Shown: positions 14,228 through 24,614 of the stretch, piece by piece | Layout: each line of letters starts with the position of its first letter | How positions within the stretch are numbered: position 1 is the stretch's first letter | DNA from: Stropharia rugosoannulata | Taxonomy: Eukaryota; Basidiomycota; Agaricomycetes; Agaricales; Strophariaceae | NCBI GenBank assembly: GCA_028532985.1 | Contig: JANCIK010000010.1 | Span: forward strand, 3,038,001-3,102,000 | Length of the DNA stretch: 64,000 nt | Reading direction: 5' to 3' | Made by a program: the position numbers and the translations under genes | The notes under the pieces: model-generated | What the model was told of the DNA's origin: nothing | What the model saw: only the letters and a program-made list of their open reading frames with translations | The model's database searches: none

Positions 14228-14623
14228 GAGGAGTTTTGGGGGAGTTTTTCTGAGAAGGAACACCTAGAGGTAGAGGCGTTGTAGAGGTGGCTGTAATGTT
14301 TGTAAAATGTTTATCTGGCTGGACCTCAGTGAGCCTCCCATATATGGATGGACCTTGTGAAATTGAGCTCCGAACAAACGGCAAATGCCGCGGATCAGTG
14401 AGGCTGGCCGCTGCCTTCACATCACATCTTCTCTTCAAGTTCAACGATCAACAACCACTAACCAAGGCTCAACAAGGCTGAGAAACTCTTCTCTACCAGG
14501 CTCTCATGTAGTACCTGCAAGAACACGACCAAATGTCTTTCAAAGGTCAGATACATGGTACACTATGAGGAATCAATACTAAAGTATATAGGTGCGCACT
14601 ACTATAATATGTCAATCTGCTCC
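14228..14623. other. Intergenic
   Basis: About 400 bp between the foldback element and the FAD oxidase stop. Open frames at 14287-14481 and 14385-14582 overlap in different frames and have no recognisable content. Confidence 0.35.
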
Positions 14624-16686
14624 TTAAAATTTAAATCCACCTGCCAGGCCCATAACATTATTTGGGTCAATCTGTGCCTTGAGAGTCTGCAGGAATGGCA
14701 AATTGCTTCCATACATGTCCGTTAGGGGCGTGTCGAAGATGGCGTAATTTGGGTATACAGGCGCCCCGCTTATTGCGCTTTGACCCTCTGCAATTGCAGC
14801 ATTACGCACTGTGGCAGCAGAGGCGCGTGCCGCATCCTGGAAGTCGCCGTCGAACAGGGATGAAGTCCACGCATAGTAGATGTTGAAAGGTAGCAGGCCC
14901 AGAGATCGGACAGGCGGGAACGCTGTCGTACCCAGGTTATGGGAGTAGATGTTGGGAAGGAATGGCTCTACGTCGTACGAGATGAAGACGCCACCCTTCA
15001 AACTTAGAGTGGTTCCCCAGAACTTTAAAAGCTTAGCTCGCCCGTCATCCTAAGACCAAGTAGAAAGCGCGACTTACAATAGTTTCATTCAGAATAACGT
15101 TCAGAAGAGATGGAGTGTACGTCAATAGGGAAGCCGTGTTGAATACGCCGCTGATTTGATGAAGGTTTGTGAGTTTAAGAAAGTTTTCACTCAGGTTAAA
15201 CCTTACCGTGTTCCTGCTGTGGCATTGGAAGGAGACGATTGTACAAGCGAGCTAAATGACCTCGTACTAACGTCTTTGGTGAAGAACGGAATTGCCAGGA
15301 AGTCATCAAATATTCCGGGAGGAGGGTTCGGCCCGTCATAGAACAAAAGCTGAGAAATACCGGGCTGCAACGGGTCAGTAAGTATGGAGAGATGGTGGAG
15401 ATCATGTTTCGTACAGAGCCTGCAAGGAAATTATAAGTTGTGATTATTCCTGCTTTGGGGTCGGTAACACTATTCTGGAACGCCGCCGTGGCCGCTGCAA
15501 CTTGAGGTATAAATGGGGCAGTTATGGTTATCAAACCTCCCTTGATTGTGCATCAGAAATCTCCTTGAACACGCGACTAGAATATGATGCGGACTTACCC
15601 AAACCTGCGTTTGGGGGAAGGTCTTCAAAGTGAATTTTGTCACAATTCCCTTGGGATGTGAGTAAGTATAAGATGTACAATCTAGGCTCGAGTGGGAAGG
15701 ACACACGAAGTTATTAAATCCGCCCTGTGATCTCCAGTCAGAGGGTCACGCTACATGATAAAAGAAAAAACACACCTTAAGGCCAGAGAAAAGGGTAGGA
15801 TTAGACGCCTGTGTCACAGTTACTACGTTGCCATCAGGCTTAACGAGTTCGAAAGCGGTAACTGTGTCAATAGTGAGGCCGTATTGATTTGTTTTCCATG
15901 AATAGCCTAGAAAGATGATATAATCATGCTTGAGTTACTGAGATGAAATCAGTAGCCTCTGAAGCGCTTACCGCCTCCAAGAGTAAAACCGGCAACGCCG
16001 ACTCCCGTAACACGGCCGCCGACAACGTTGACATTGAAAGGTTCCAACGCGGCGTATACGTCGTCCCAAATCAGACCAGACCCTACCTCAACAGTTTGCG
16101 AAGAGGCATCATAGTTGATTACTGAGAAACGGTACATCGATATGTGCACACCAGTCGTCGACGAAAATCCTGGATTAGAGGCATGTCCTCCTCCTTTGAC
16201 CTAGATGACAAAGATCGGTAAGTTTCACCCTCATCATACTCTGCCATGCTACTGAACGCGTACCGCAAATGGCGTCTGAGTGCTCCCAACAATATTGAGC
16301 TTTCATTATTCGATAGTATCCGGGGTGCGAATAGAAGTTAAGGAACAATTAAGTTTATATTGGCGGAGGAATTGCTCACAATAACACCGACGTCGGCAGC
16401 TGTGCCAGGCTCAACAACGCATTGAGGAATTTGTGAACTGGAGCTTGCCCAATGTTCTACACCTTTCGCAAACAATGGGTGTCCTATTATTCTTTATGTT
16501 AGTAAACAAGAAGGAGACGGGATATAGGAAAATATAGTTACCTAAGTAGTAAACATCGCTCGCAGAGGATACGGCTCCTTGGATTTGCGCACATACTGGA
16601 CTAGGTGTTCTCTCCTCCACTGTTGGGCTCGAATAGGTCAGGGTGGCTAACGCTAAAATAGCGAGAAAACTTTGGGAGATAGACAT
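14624..16686 (-). CDS. Secreted FAD-linked oxidase, VAO/BBE type (paralog 1)
   Basis: Extracellular flavo-oxidase of the PF01565 plus BBE (PF08031) layout. Eleven exons on the minus strand: 16686-16542, 16483-16380, 16299-16264, 16200-15972, 15906-15776, 15724-15707, 15649-15599, 15540-15415, 15364-15207, 15150-15078, 15031-14624. They total 1479 nt in phase, 492 residues. Signal peptide MSISQSFLAILALATL. The FAD-histidine motif is VKGGGHASN (His101). The second, cysteinyl attachment site of true BBE enzymes is absent: the loop reads GGRVTGVGVAGFTLGGG with no Cys, so single covalent attachment is likely. C-terminal BBE motif is IDPNNVMGLAGGFKF. The last intron was set at 46 nt; a 28-nt alternative was judged too short. 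About half identical to paralog 2 at 24615-26607. Substrate unknown. Confidence 0.88.
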
Positions 16687-18299
16687 GGTTCTGTGGGACG
16701 AGAGGTCGACTCTCCGACCATCGCATGTTTACTTGAGAGAATATATATGTTTTCTGAAAGCAGGTTTGACGGAACTTCAAGTGAGCAGACCATGACGATG
16801 ATTATTGTGTCCGAGCAGGTACATTTGATTTAATATGTACTAAAATGATGGCGCCTCTCGGATTTCAAGGTCATGAACTGCGACTAAGGAATATTTGAAT
16901 GAGAAGCTGAGAGCCTGAGAGTTTTCTATTGCTAGCCCGCCCTGTGACGCCATAGTTATCGCCTAGAATGACACACATCAACATGAAACATAGGTACGCA
17001 TGGAGGTACTACTGGAGACTCAAGAGCACGCAAGTACATACTCAGCCGCATGTTCAAGGATAACGAAAACGCAATGATTTTTGGAAATTGGGACAATGGG
17101 ATTGCGCTTCTGTAATCAACCAAGTTTAGTACTGAACTGATAATGTGACAGATGGGTACACTGCGTAAAATTATTAATTGGACTTGGTTGACGTTGGCGG
17201 CTCACGATGGGGATAATGGAGGTGTCTAGCCCATATGCAAAAGATGTCGAAACAATATCATCCTAGGCCACTAAATAGCACTAGAAGTCACGGGCAAGGC
17301 ACACATTTGAGGAGTGAGAACTAAGTTATGAGACCGAGAGTTACACATACATATGTATGTAATACCTTCTTGAGTCTTCAGAGGTCTCTAGATCGACCCA
17401 TTATGCTGCAGGATATGTCAGCAATGATGTATCCCGGTGGTTTTCCCGGCACATTAGGTATGCAAATTGCGATGACTCCGACGTTGAGAGTTGCAGATCT
17501 TCCGCTCAAGCATACATAGTGTCATATTAAAGAAATCAGTTTATGGGAAGAATTACATAAAGATTCGAGATACTTTATGTAAAGCTCAAAGCGAGACCCT
17601 GCCTGGCCATATACACGGTGGCCACTACACGCGCTGACTCGCGCTCGCGCCGAAGAGCTCTCAAAATTGGTCCTAAATCAATATTTCGGCATCGATATAC
17701 TTGGATGGTGCTTGGTCCCTGTTTGCTTGGAGACGCCTGGCCATAAAGGCCACCAGTAACTACTCTCTCTTAACTTGGGCTGTGCTGACAAGTCAGTCCC
17801 AAAGCAATGCAAAGACAAACTCCGAGTACTGAGTGTGTACGCCTAATCGCCGAGTCGCCTGATAAAGTACTACTACTTGATATAGTAATTCTCTGACGGT
17901 TCTTCGCACGCTTCAAAATGCCGAGTGACATTTGCCGCTCAGTCTCTGGACACTGGGCTACAGACATCTCAGACCCAGCAAGATAATGGCCAAAGCTTAT
18001 ACAAACTTTCTGAAAATAGAAAATAGGGTACCTAAAAAAAATACCGCAAACATTCTGGGTTTTCCGTTTTTGACAGAAAGTACAGGTCAGGCAACTATCT
18101 CCCGTTAAGTAATTTAGGTTGGGTGGAGGTGAACCTGACTCAAACATGACTTCAGCTTGACGTGAACATATCTACCGAGAAACATACCTCTCATCGAGGG
18201 CAATATAAGTACAGTGGTTCGAGCACAACCAAAGCACAACGCATACTCTTGGGGGGATTGCCCAAAATATTCTAAACGCCTTCAGACTTGATCAAAGCA
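16687..18299. other. Intergenic, no gene recognised
   Basis: 1.6 kb holding the promoter of the FAD oxidase (ATATATAT near 16739-16748) and of the zinc-finger gene. A 125-codon minus-strand frame (17770-18147) has low-complexity composition and no motif; I do not call it. Confidence 0.4.
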
Positions 18300-19227
18300 A
18301 TGCCAAAAATCCAAGCCAAGCATAATGGGTCCAACGATTCCATGGCGCAGTTGGCTAAGCTAAGGCCAGCAAGAGTAAAAGCGACAAGACGGGATGTTAC
18401 GAATAAAGTAAGTCCTTCGAGACTCGCCCTACCGTCATCCATTGGTTTTACTTATACTTACGCTCTTTGCTAGGCAGTACCTTGCCCATTCAAACCATGT
18501 CGGGCATTAATTTCTCGATATGCGGATTTAGAACGACACTATCTCCTGCACGCAAATGAAGACGAGAAGACTAGGTGTCAAATTTACCGTTGTCTTGAGA
18601 GTGGGTGCGCAAAGAGGTATACAAGTAATCAATATGGTAATCTCCATACTCATTACAAGAAAGTCCAGTAAGCATGTTGTCTTCCTTCCGACATACTTAC
18701 ATATTGGATAATTTGCATTCTTAAACTAGTAAAAAACCGGCGCCGAAAAACGATAAAAGAAAGCGCGATGAGCTCAAGGCGGTTATACACGATATAATTA
18801 CCCGTTTAACACGGGAACAGGGTCAGACATCATCGACATCAGCAGCTCCTGGTGAACCCGTTATGTCTCCAAAAGCTGGATTGTCGTCACCTTTACCGAC
18901 AAGAGCACAAAAATTTCATGGAGCCAAACGGTCCCGGTTTTGGACAGGGACTTGAGCCGTCTAAATGAACCCGACGCTCTGTCCCATTGGCAATTTTCTG
19001 CCTCTAGCATCCCACCGCCTTCCGACTTCCAGCAAGGGATGAATCATCCCCCATTCAGCAACAGCTTTCATAGTTCACATACGCTGCCACAAAATTTCCA
19101 GCCGTTCTTTCAGCAAGCAGGCAACCTTCCCTATTTCAGCACGAATAACGATGCTGCTAACATGTGGGCTAGTACGCCATTCATTGCCAGACAGCCAGCA
19201 CCAACTTTTCTTGCCCACGTATCCTGA
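18300..19227 (+). CDS. C2H2 zinc-finger protein, possibly frameshifted near its 3' end
   Basis: Probable nuclear DNA-binding protein. Exons 18300-18407, 18474-18667, 18730-18955 give 175 residues ending RFWTGT. Two C2H2 fingers lie in exon 2: CPFKPC-x12-H-x3-H (about residues 39-61) and CLESGC-x12-H with HYKKVH (about 81-107). A basic segment KPAPKNDKRKRDE that could act as nuclear localisation signal follows. Just past the stop, a different frame is open from 18940 to 19227 and has the Gln/Pro/Ser/Asn/Phe-rich composition of an activation domain (for example SFHSSHTLPQNFQPFFQQ). No intron with suitable phase joins them, so either a one-base frameshift has separated the tail or this is a sequence error. 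The short form may still function. Confidence 0.7.
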
Positions 19228-20021
19228 TACGGAGCCATACTTTTTCGACCTACCCCAGCTGGATTCATTAGAATTTGTTCCATTTCCGTAACACATTTTT
19301 ACGTCATACTTTACTTACATACGCCATTTTTTTTGACTCTATCTTCGTCCGCTGTGCTAATCATGCTGAAATATTTGTACCCATACATACACAGTCCTGT
19401 GACACTATAATTTGTTATGGCCTACCGATCCGGGAGTATAGATTTGTCATTGACCCTTTGAAAATTATCTTTAGACATTGAAAATAAGTCCTCTGTCCAT
19501 GTGCGTACTGTGAGCGAGAAATTGCACGTATACGGTGTTGGTATCTTTTAAGGCGCACAAATCAGTGCAATGTGACGTGTATAGAGCTCCATTCATAGCA
19601 TTACATCCAATAGAAGGACATGTGATATCTCTTCTATGTCGCAACATAGATATCAAGATAGGAGTAATTGAATGAATGTACATATCAGTATCCAGATCTG
19701 ATAAATCTGATTTCTCAGGGTATTCAAAGCAGTGAGTGGATGTTTCAAGAGTTAAAGCGGAGGAATCGACTGGTACTGAACTACTCTACAAGAGCACATT
19801 AATGTACATTGGCAACTTCAACAACGCTCAAGCATGCATCTGAATCTTTAGAGAAAGCAGGCTGATGTGATATTGGAGCCAAACTGTAGGTACCTACAAG
19901 ATACCTTGTACTCGATGCAGGCCAAGATATCATTCAAGCGAAATTAAAAATATGCAATCCTTATAAACTGCTGTCGTCCGCGGAAATGAATTGCTCTGTT
20001 CCCTTACACTTACCAGCAACA
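19228..20021. promoter_or_regulatory. Intergenic with TATA-like box of the MYND gene
   Basis: About 790 bp without a credible gene. TTATAAA at 19961-19967 lies 55 bp upstream of the MYND ATG. The rest is AT-rich and unassigned. Confidence 0.4.
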
Positions 20022-20762
20022 ATGCCCCAATCGCTAGCCTGTTCGGTGTGCAGTATGCCAGAGACCGAGGAAACACCTATTAAGAGATGCTCAAGATGCC
20101 GCGACCGCTTCTATTGCAGTACGTAGAGTGCATAGATATTGCGTTTGAGCGTCTGAATGTTTGTTGCTAACAGGTAAAGGATGCCAAGCACAAGACTGGA
20201 GAACGCACAAGGAGTTCTGTGGAGCCGTTGCACCAACAGCAGGTACTTCGACCGCCAAATGGTATGACAATTACCGCAGGTGCAAGGATGGAAGCGTGCA
20301 CGAAGGCAACTTGGAACTTATAACATGGCCCTGTGAAGCAGAAGGCACCGGGTGGGGGCATTGTTCCGCCGAGGAATCTGATGGACTTCGAGCCAAGTTT
20401 GAAAATGAATTTGGCGGCGATGAAAGAAAGCTGTTCAAGTACTTTCCTGAAGCATTTAGATGGACATGCTGTGGCACAGACGCTGGGATTAGATGGGGTT
20501 GCGACCATCATGGGACTGGTAGCAAAGCTTGTACATGCGACTTTTGCAAGTGAGTACAGCCCTACTTCTCAGTATAATTTGTCTCATCGGCCCGGGATTC
20601 TCCAAAAGAATGGGCAAGTCTTTGCCTCCCAGTATCTACAACAAACCGGACGCCGCTCGGTACGGATTAAGGCTCCCGCGAGGCCCTGATAGTAGGTCTT
20701 TCGATGCAGCTAGCGCTGCTACAGCTGCAGCTGGCCGCGCTATGTTTGGTCTCGACGTGTGA
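20022..20762 (+). CDS. MYND-type zinc-finger protein
   Basis: Exons 20022-20118, 20174-20549, 20609-20762 (627 nt, 208 residues, phases agree). The MYND finger spans residues 7-46: CSVC-x10-CSRC-x4-YC-x3-C-x4-W-x2-H-x3-C. MYND fingers bind short proline-rich peptides in partner proteins. The C-terminal half carries WTCCGTDAGIRWGCDHHG followed by CTCDFCK and a tail MGKSLPPSIYNK. I know this tail arrangement from other basidiomycete MYND proteins. It is Cys/His-rich and may bind another zinc. No catalytic domain is seen. The gene looks intact and its role is unknown. Confidence 0.87.
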
Positions 20763-20812
20763 AGGGTACTCCGTACATGCTGTGTATATATTTGAGAATT
20801 TGATCTGTCTTG

Positions 20813-20923
20813 TATGGAAACCGAGACTGTCAAGCTTCGGATGCCGCGATAAACAAAGCCCGGCGGCACTTGCCGCACATTGTTTTGGTCTCGGCGTTCA
20901 CGATGGACCTCGGATACCTTGAT
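20813..20923 (-). repeat. Dispersed repeat, copy 1 (inverted partner at 22217)
   Basis: About 110 bp that match 22217-22329 in opposite orientation at roughly 85% by eye. Shared cores include GGAAACCGAGACTGTCAAGC and GTTTTGGTCTCGGCGTT. The two copies bracket 1.3 kb that contains the MITE. They may be ends of a decayed element. Confidence 0.75.
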
Positions 20924-21634
20924 TACAGAGGTAAAGGGGTACATGATGCCATATAGATGTTTTGATATGCAAGGAAAGATGCAAGCAAAACATAGTTTGT
21001 GCAAGAAGTACAAGTCCTAATATACATGAGGCAGGCGCGTATGCTCCCGGATGCGTACATAATCAAGCCACATTGGTTACTGGCAAGTTACTGGTTGGCT
21101 ACTACCTCGACAATGGTGTATTGTACATCCGGATAAGTTTGTATGAACAGTCATATATAAATATAGCACAAGTTAAGCACAAAATGAATGGAACACGCAT
21201 TGTATGCACGGTTGGCACATGGTGCGGGAAGCGTAGGAGAGGGCATCACAGATAGCGGGTAGACACCTTATCTGTCCCATAAGTCCCTCCCATGGAATCA
21301 GTATTGCTCAAATTTAAACACTGAATATCCTGGAGTCATACAGAGACTGAATATGTGGCTCAAAGGAGCATTCATGTCCGTTTTGCATGACGAATTGGGC
21401 AGCAGGCAGGCCCATGCGGGTTTTGCCGGATGGATTCCCACACTGTATTCCGAACTTGTACGTCGCTCAATCAAGAAGTTATAGTTCTTATAACCATCTG
21501 AGGTGCTCTCTGGTGACTGGAAGTTGGGGTAGATATCACAAATACCTATGTGTATAAGTATATAGGACTTAGGGGTACAAAGTGCTTGTTTGCTTAGTTC
21601 AAAAGCGGTATATTTAAGTTCATGGCACACTATA

Positions 21635-21919
21635 CTGTACCATTTCGAATGGTTCGTCCAGGGAGGGGGACATGGGACACCGTGGACGAAATTTTTGCCC
21701 CGCCACTTTTGGAAGGACCCGGGACAACCCAAAAATTTCGTCCAAAAAATTTCGTCCAGCGAGTTTTTTATAGGGTTAAGCCAGTTTTTGGAGTATGGTC
21801 TCAGCCAATTTCAAAAAATTCTTCGTGCACTGGGCTTGGGACACGGGACAAAGCACCGATTTCGTCCACGTACATGGCCCTTGGGACATGGGACGGACGA
21901 ACCATTTAAAATGGTACAG
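21635..21919. mobile_element. Tc1/mariner-type MITE
   Basis: 285-bp element with terminal inverted repeats of about 30 bp: CTGTACCATTTCGAATGGTT at left and the matching end GGTACAG at right, flanked by TA on each side (21633-21634 and 21920-21921). The interior has no ORF of its own and repeats the words ATTTCGTCC and GGACATGGGAC several times on both strands. The TA duplication suits Tc1/mariner, but the termini differ from the Tc1 element at 56028, so that enzyme is unlikely to be its source. Confidence 0.72.
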
Positions 21920-22216
21920 TATACCAGACTCGATACATTCAGAATATCATTTATATTAAAATCAGGCTATTAAAGCCGTATTGTATAAGAAGAAACTATT
22001 GAAGTTAGGGGATAATAGAGTAAGAACAGACGAGGGACATGAACTTTCGCAGTTGAAGGCAAACAATAAGGCACTATCAAAGCATAAGACTGTTGAAGTC
22101 AAGTTAGAGAAATGTTGAATAATGTATTATACCGTCACTCTCCGTCAGACTGAGGTTGCTCTGGGTCGCCGAGAACCAATTACAGAACTTGTGTGTCTTC
22201 AAGAAGGATATTGATC

Positions 22217-22329
22217 ATCGAGGTATCCGAGGTCCGTTTTCAACGCCGAGACCAAAACAATAAGCGGCAAGTGCCGCCGAGGTGTATTTGTCACAGCATC
22301 CGAAGCTTGACAGTCTCGGTTTCCATAGT
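22217..22329 (+). repeat. Dispersed repeat, copy 2 (inverted partner at 20813)
   Basis: Inverted match to 20813-20923. It lies about 400 bp upstream of the intradiol dioxygenase start, so its sequence forms part of that gene's upstream region. Confidence 0.75.
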
Positions 22330-22732
22330 CTTCGAAGTAATGTCTATTTTTAGCACAATGTTCCCAGTTTCATTTTATCTTATCTTGCCTCTCTCTGGTT
22401 TGCCGCCTGTATATATGTGGGTCGGAATGCTTGCTTCCCGTATAGTTGCAACCCTTCAAGTTATAGTGCTACATATGCATTGTAATTCAAGAAAATACAC
22501 TCTTCAAGGGCGCTGTATCAGTGACATCACAACCGACGTAGCGGGCGACAATCAAGTTGATTTCAAAATGTCTTATGAGGCTGGACCGCCGCTCTCAGAA
22601 TGCAGTCAGCCGTCCTACAGTAGATCGTTCTCATTCATATTTAATGCGTTGTCTCGCATTCTTCTCCGTCATATATCCCCTCATTCTTTTACCACGATCC
22701 TACAATTTGCCAAATCTCTGCGTGCCAGTGTC

Positions 22733-24104
22733 ATGCGTGTTGTATTTGTCGTCGCCATGCTGTGGGCAGCAGTGAAGGCACACCCACACTCTACAGCATC
22801 TACAGCATTGGAGATGCAACAGGGCACTCTCGGAAGCAGTGGACGGTTCTCAGATTCCCAAACTCTTGTCAGCTGCCGTGCTTCCTTGGCTGATTCTGGA
22901 CATGCACAGCGAGTGTTATCACGCCGGACGGAACTGTTGCAAACAATTCGGAAAGACAGTGGTATATCGTCTACGAAAACCTTCAATCTCAGATACCCCC
23001 ACCCGAGGAATTTCGGAGAAGCCATGTCGGATGCCCATCATTCAAATCTGACGGGCCTGTCATCGCACCCAAACGCTGCCGCTCTGTTTTCTGAAAACGC
23101 GGGGTGTGTACTTATGCCTGAGGTCTTTGTAGGACCTTTCTGTATGTTTTATCCTTTCCTTGACACTACTAAATAGCGGGCTTGTCAGTTAACAGACATA
23201 TAAACATTAGGGGTTAAAGGCGAGCATATTCGTAGTGACATTACCGACGGTCAGCCTGGTGTTCCACTGTACCTGGAATACCAAGTGGTCGATTTCAATA
23301 CATGCAAACCTGTGCAGAATATGTACGTTGATGTGTGGCATGGTGCGTTGAGCTCATCGAGCTAAATTTCACTCATCTCTAACTAATTTTAGCCAACGCG
23401 ACCAGTGTATACTCGGGCGTCATTGATAACACCAATGGGAACGGTCAAGACCTGACTAACCTGGTACGTATGTGTCCTGACTTGTGCATATTATGTCGAT
23501 CAGAAATTATCTGCTATACCAGAACCGCTCGCATAATCGCGGTATCCAGAAAACAGACGCGTCTGGAGTCGCCTCCTTCAAAACAATCTTCCCCGGGCAC
23601 TATACTTTACGAACGCCCCATATTCACATCATGACAACGCTTGACCCAGCTACGTCGCCTAATGGAACTCTATCGGGTGGGCATGTTAAACATGTCAGCC
23701 AAGTTTTTTTCGACGAATCCCTTATATCAACTGTGGAAAAGACATACCCATACTCAACCAACCCGCAGCCTCTAACTTACAACATAGACGATGTCTTCAT
23801 GGCCGAGGGAAGTTGGGGCCCTGGCGTTGATCCCGTCATGCAGTATGTTTGGTTAGGAGACAAGCCGGAGAACGGCCTCTTGGCTTGGATCATGATCAGA
23901 GTGAACATGACAGCGGAGTACGACCCGGCTCACGCGGCTGTTCTAACCAGCAATGGAGGGGTGCTTGACAACACCTTGTCACAGGTTACGTGGAATCCGC
24001 CTACAGGGCAAAGGCCTCAGTTAGGTGGAAGTGCGGAATACTTCGCTTCTTTGGCCGAAGCTCAGGCCTGCGGAGGCGCCGCCTCGACTAATGATAAATC
24101 GTGA
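22733..24104 (+). CDS. Secreted intradiol ring-cleavage dioxygenase
   Basis: Non-haem Fe(III) dioxygenase that opens catechol-type rings between the two hydroxyls; this version is extracellular. Exons 22733-23141, 23211-23342, 23393-23463, 23523-24104 (1194 nt, 397 residues, phases agree). Signal peptide MRVVFVVAMLWAAVKA. A linker with DAHHSNLTGL leads to the catalytic domain: PEVFVGPFWVKGEHIRSDI, VDVWHANATSVYSGV, FPGHYTLRTPHIHIM. The iron ligands Tyr187, Tyr231, His237 and His239 are all present. Secreted intradiol dioxygenases of wood- and litter-decay fungi act on lignin-derived catechols and benzenetriols, which suits the oxidase-rich neighbourhood. Earlier in-frame Met codons from 22193 were rejected because they overlap the dispersed repeat and lack a signal peptide. 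Confidence 0.91.
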
Positions 24105-24614
24105 TCTCAGCTGCTATTGCTTCATCCAAAGCTGTCAGAATGGCAGCTATAATTCCTCATTGCAAGGAGCCTTCTACTATTATAATCAGAGCTTTCAACC
24201 GCTATCAAGTCTGACTATGTTTTTCTTTGTGTTTTTTTGAAGATATATCTGAGCACATCTTTGTTCTGGGTTAAACATAAAACCTGAAACTTGATAAAGT
24301 TGATAGTTGATAATTATTTTAATCTAATGCGCAGTTCATTGAGAACCGCGCTGATTTATCTCTCATCAAAGGTTGGCCGTGTAATTTCTTCTTGCAAGAT
24401 TGACGAGCTGCCACAACTTCGCCTCCGTGCGGCAGACGTGATCGGCTAGATGGCCATATACGGCTAATTAGGAATTTGAATCTCTGACAGTCCTCGAGTA
24501 CAGTGTTAAAATGTTAAACGCTACGGTGTACCACATGCATAGCATCCCAGCTAGAAGAGAGAGATATAATTCAATCAAGCCTACAACTTGATGTACGGAA
24601 ATAATGGGATAGTC
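24105..24614. other. Convergent intergenic region
   Basis: 510 bp between the stop codons of the dioxygenase and FAD oxidase 2. T-rich and AT-rich; no gene. Confidence 0.4.

Noticed and set aside
15050..15077. 28-nt intron in FAD oxidase 1
   Set aside because: Too short for splicing; a 46-nt intron ending at GAGCTAAG keeps the frame and yields the expected LLKFWG start of the next block.
22193..22732. N-terminal extension of the intradiol dioxygenase by 180 residues
   Set aside because: The extension lies in a dispersed repeat, lacks family similarity and would hide the clear signal peptide starting at 22733.
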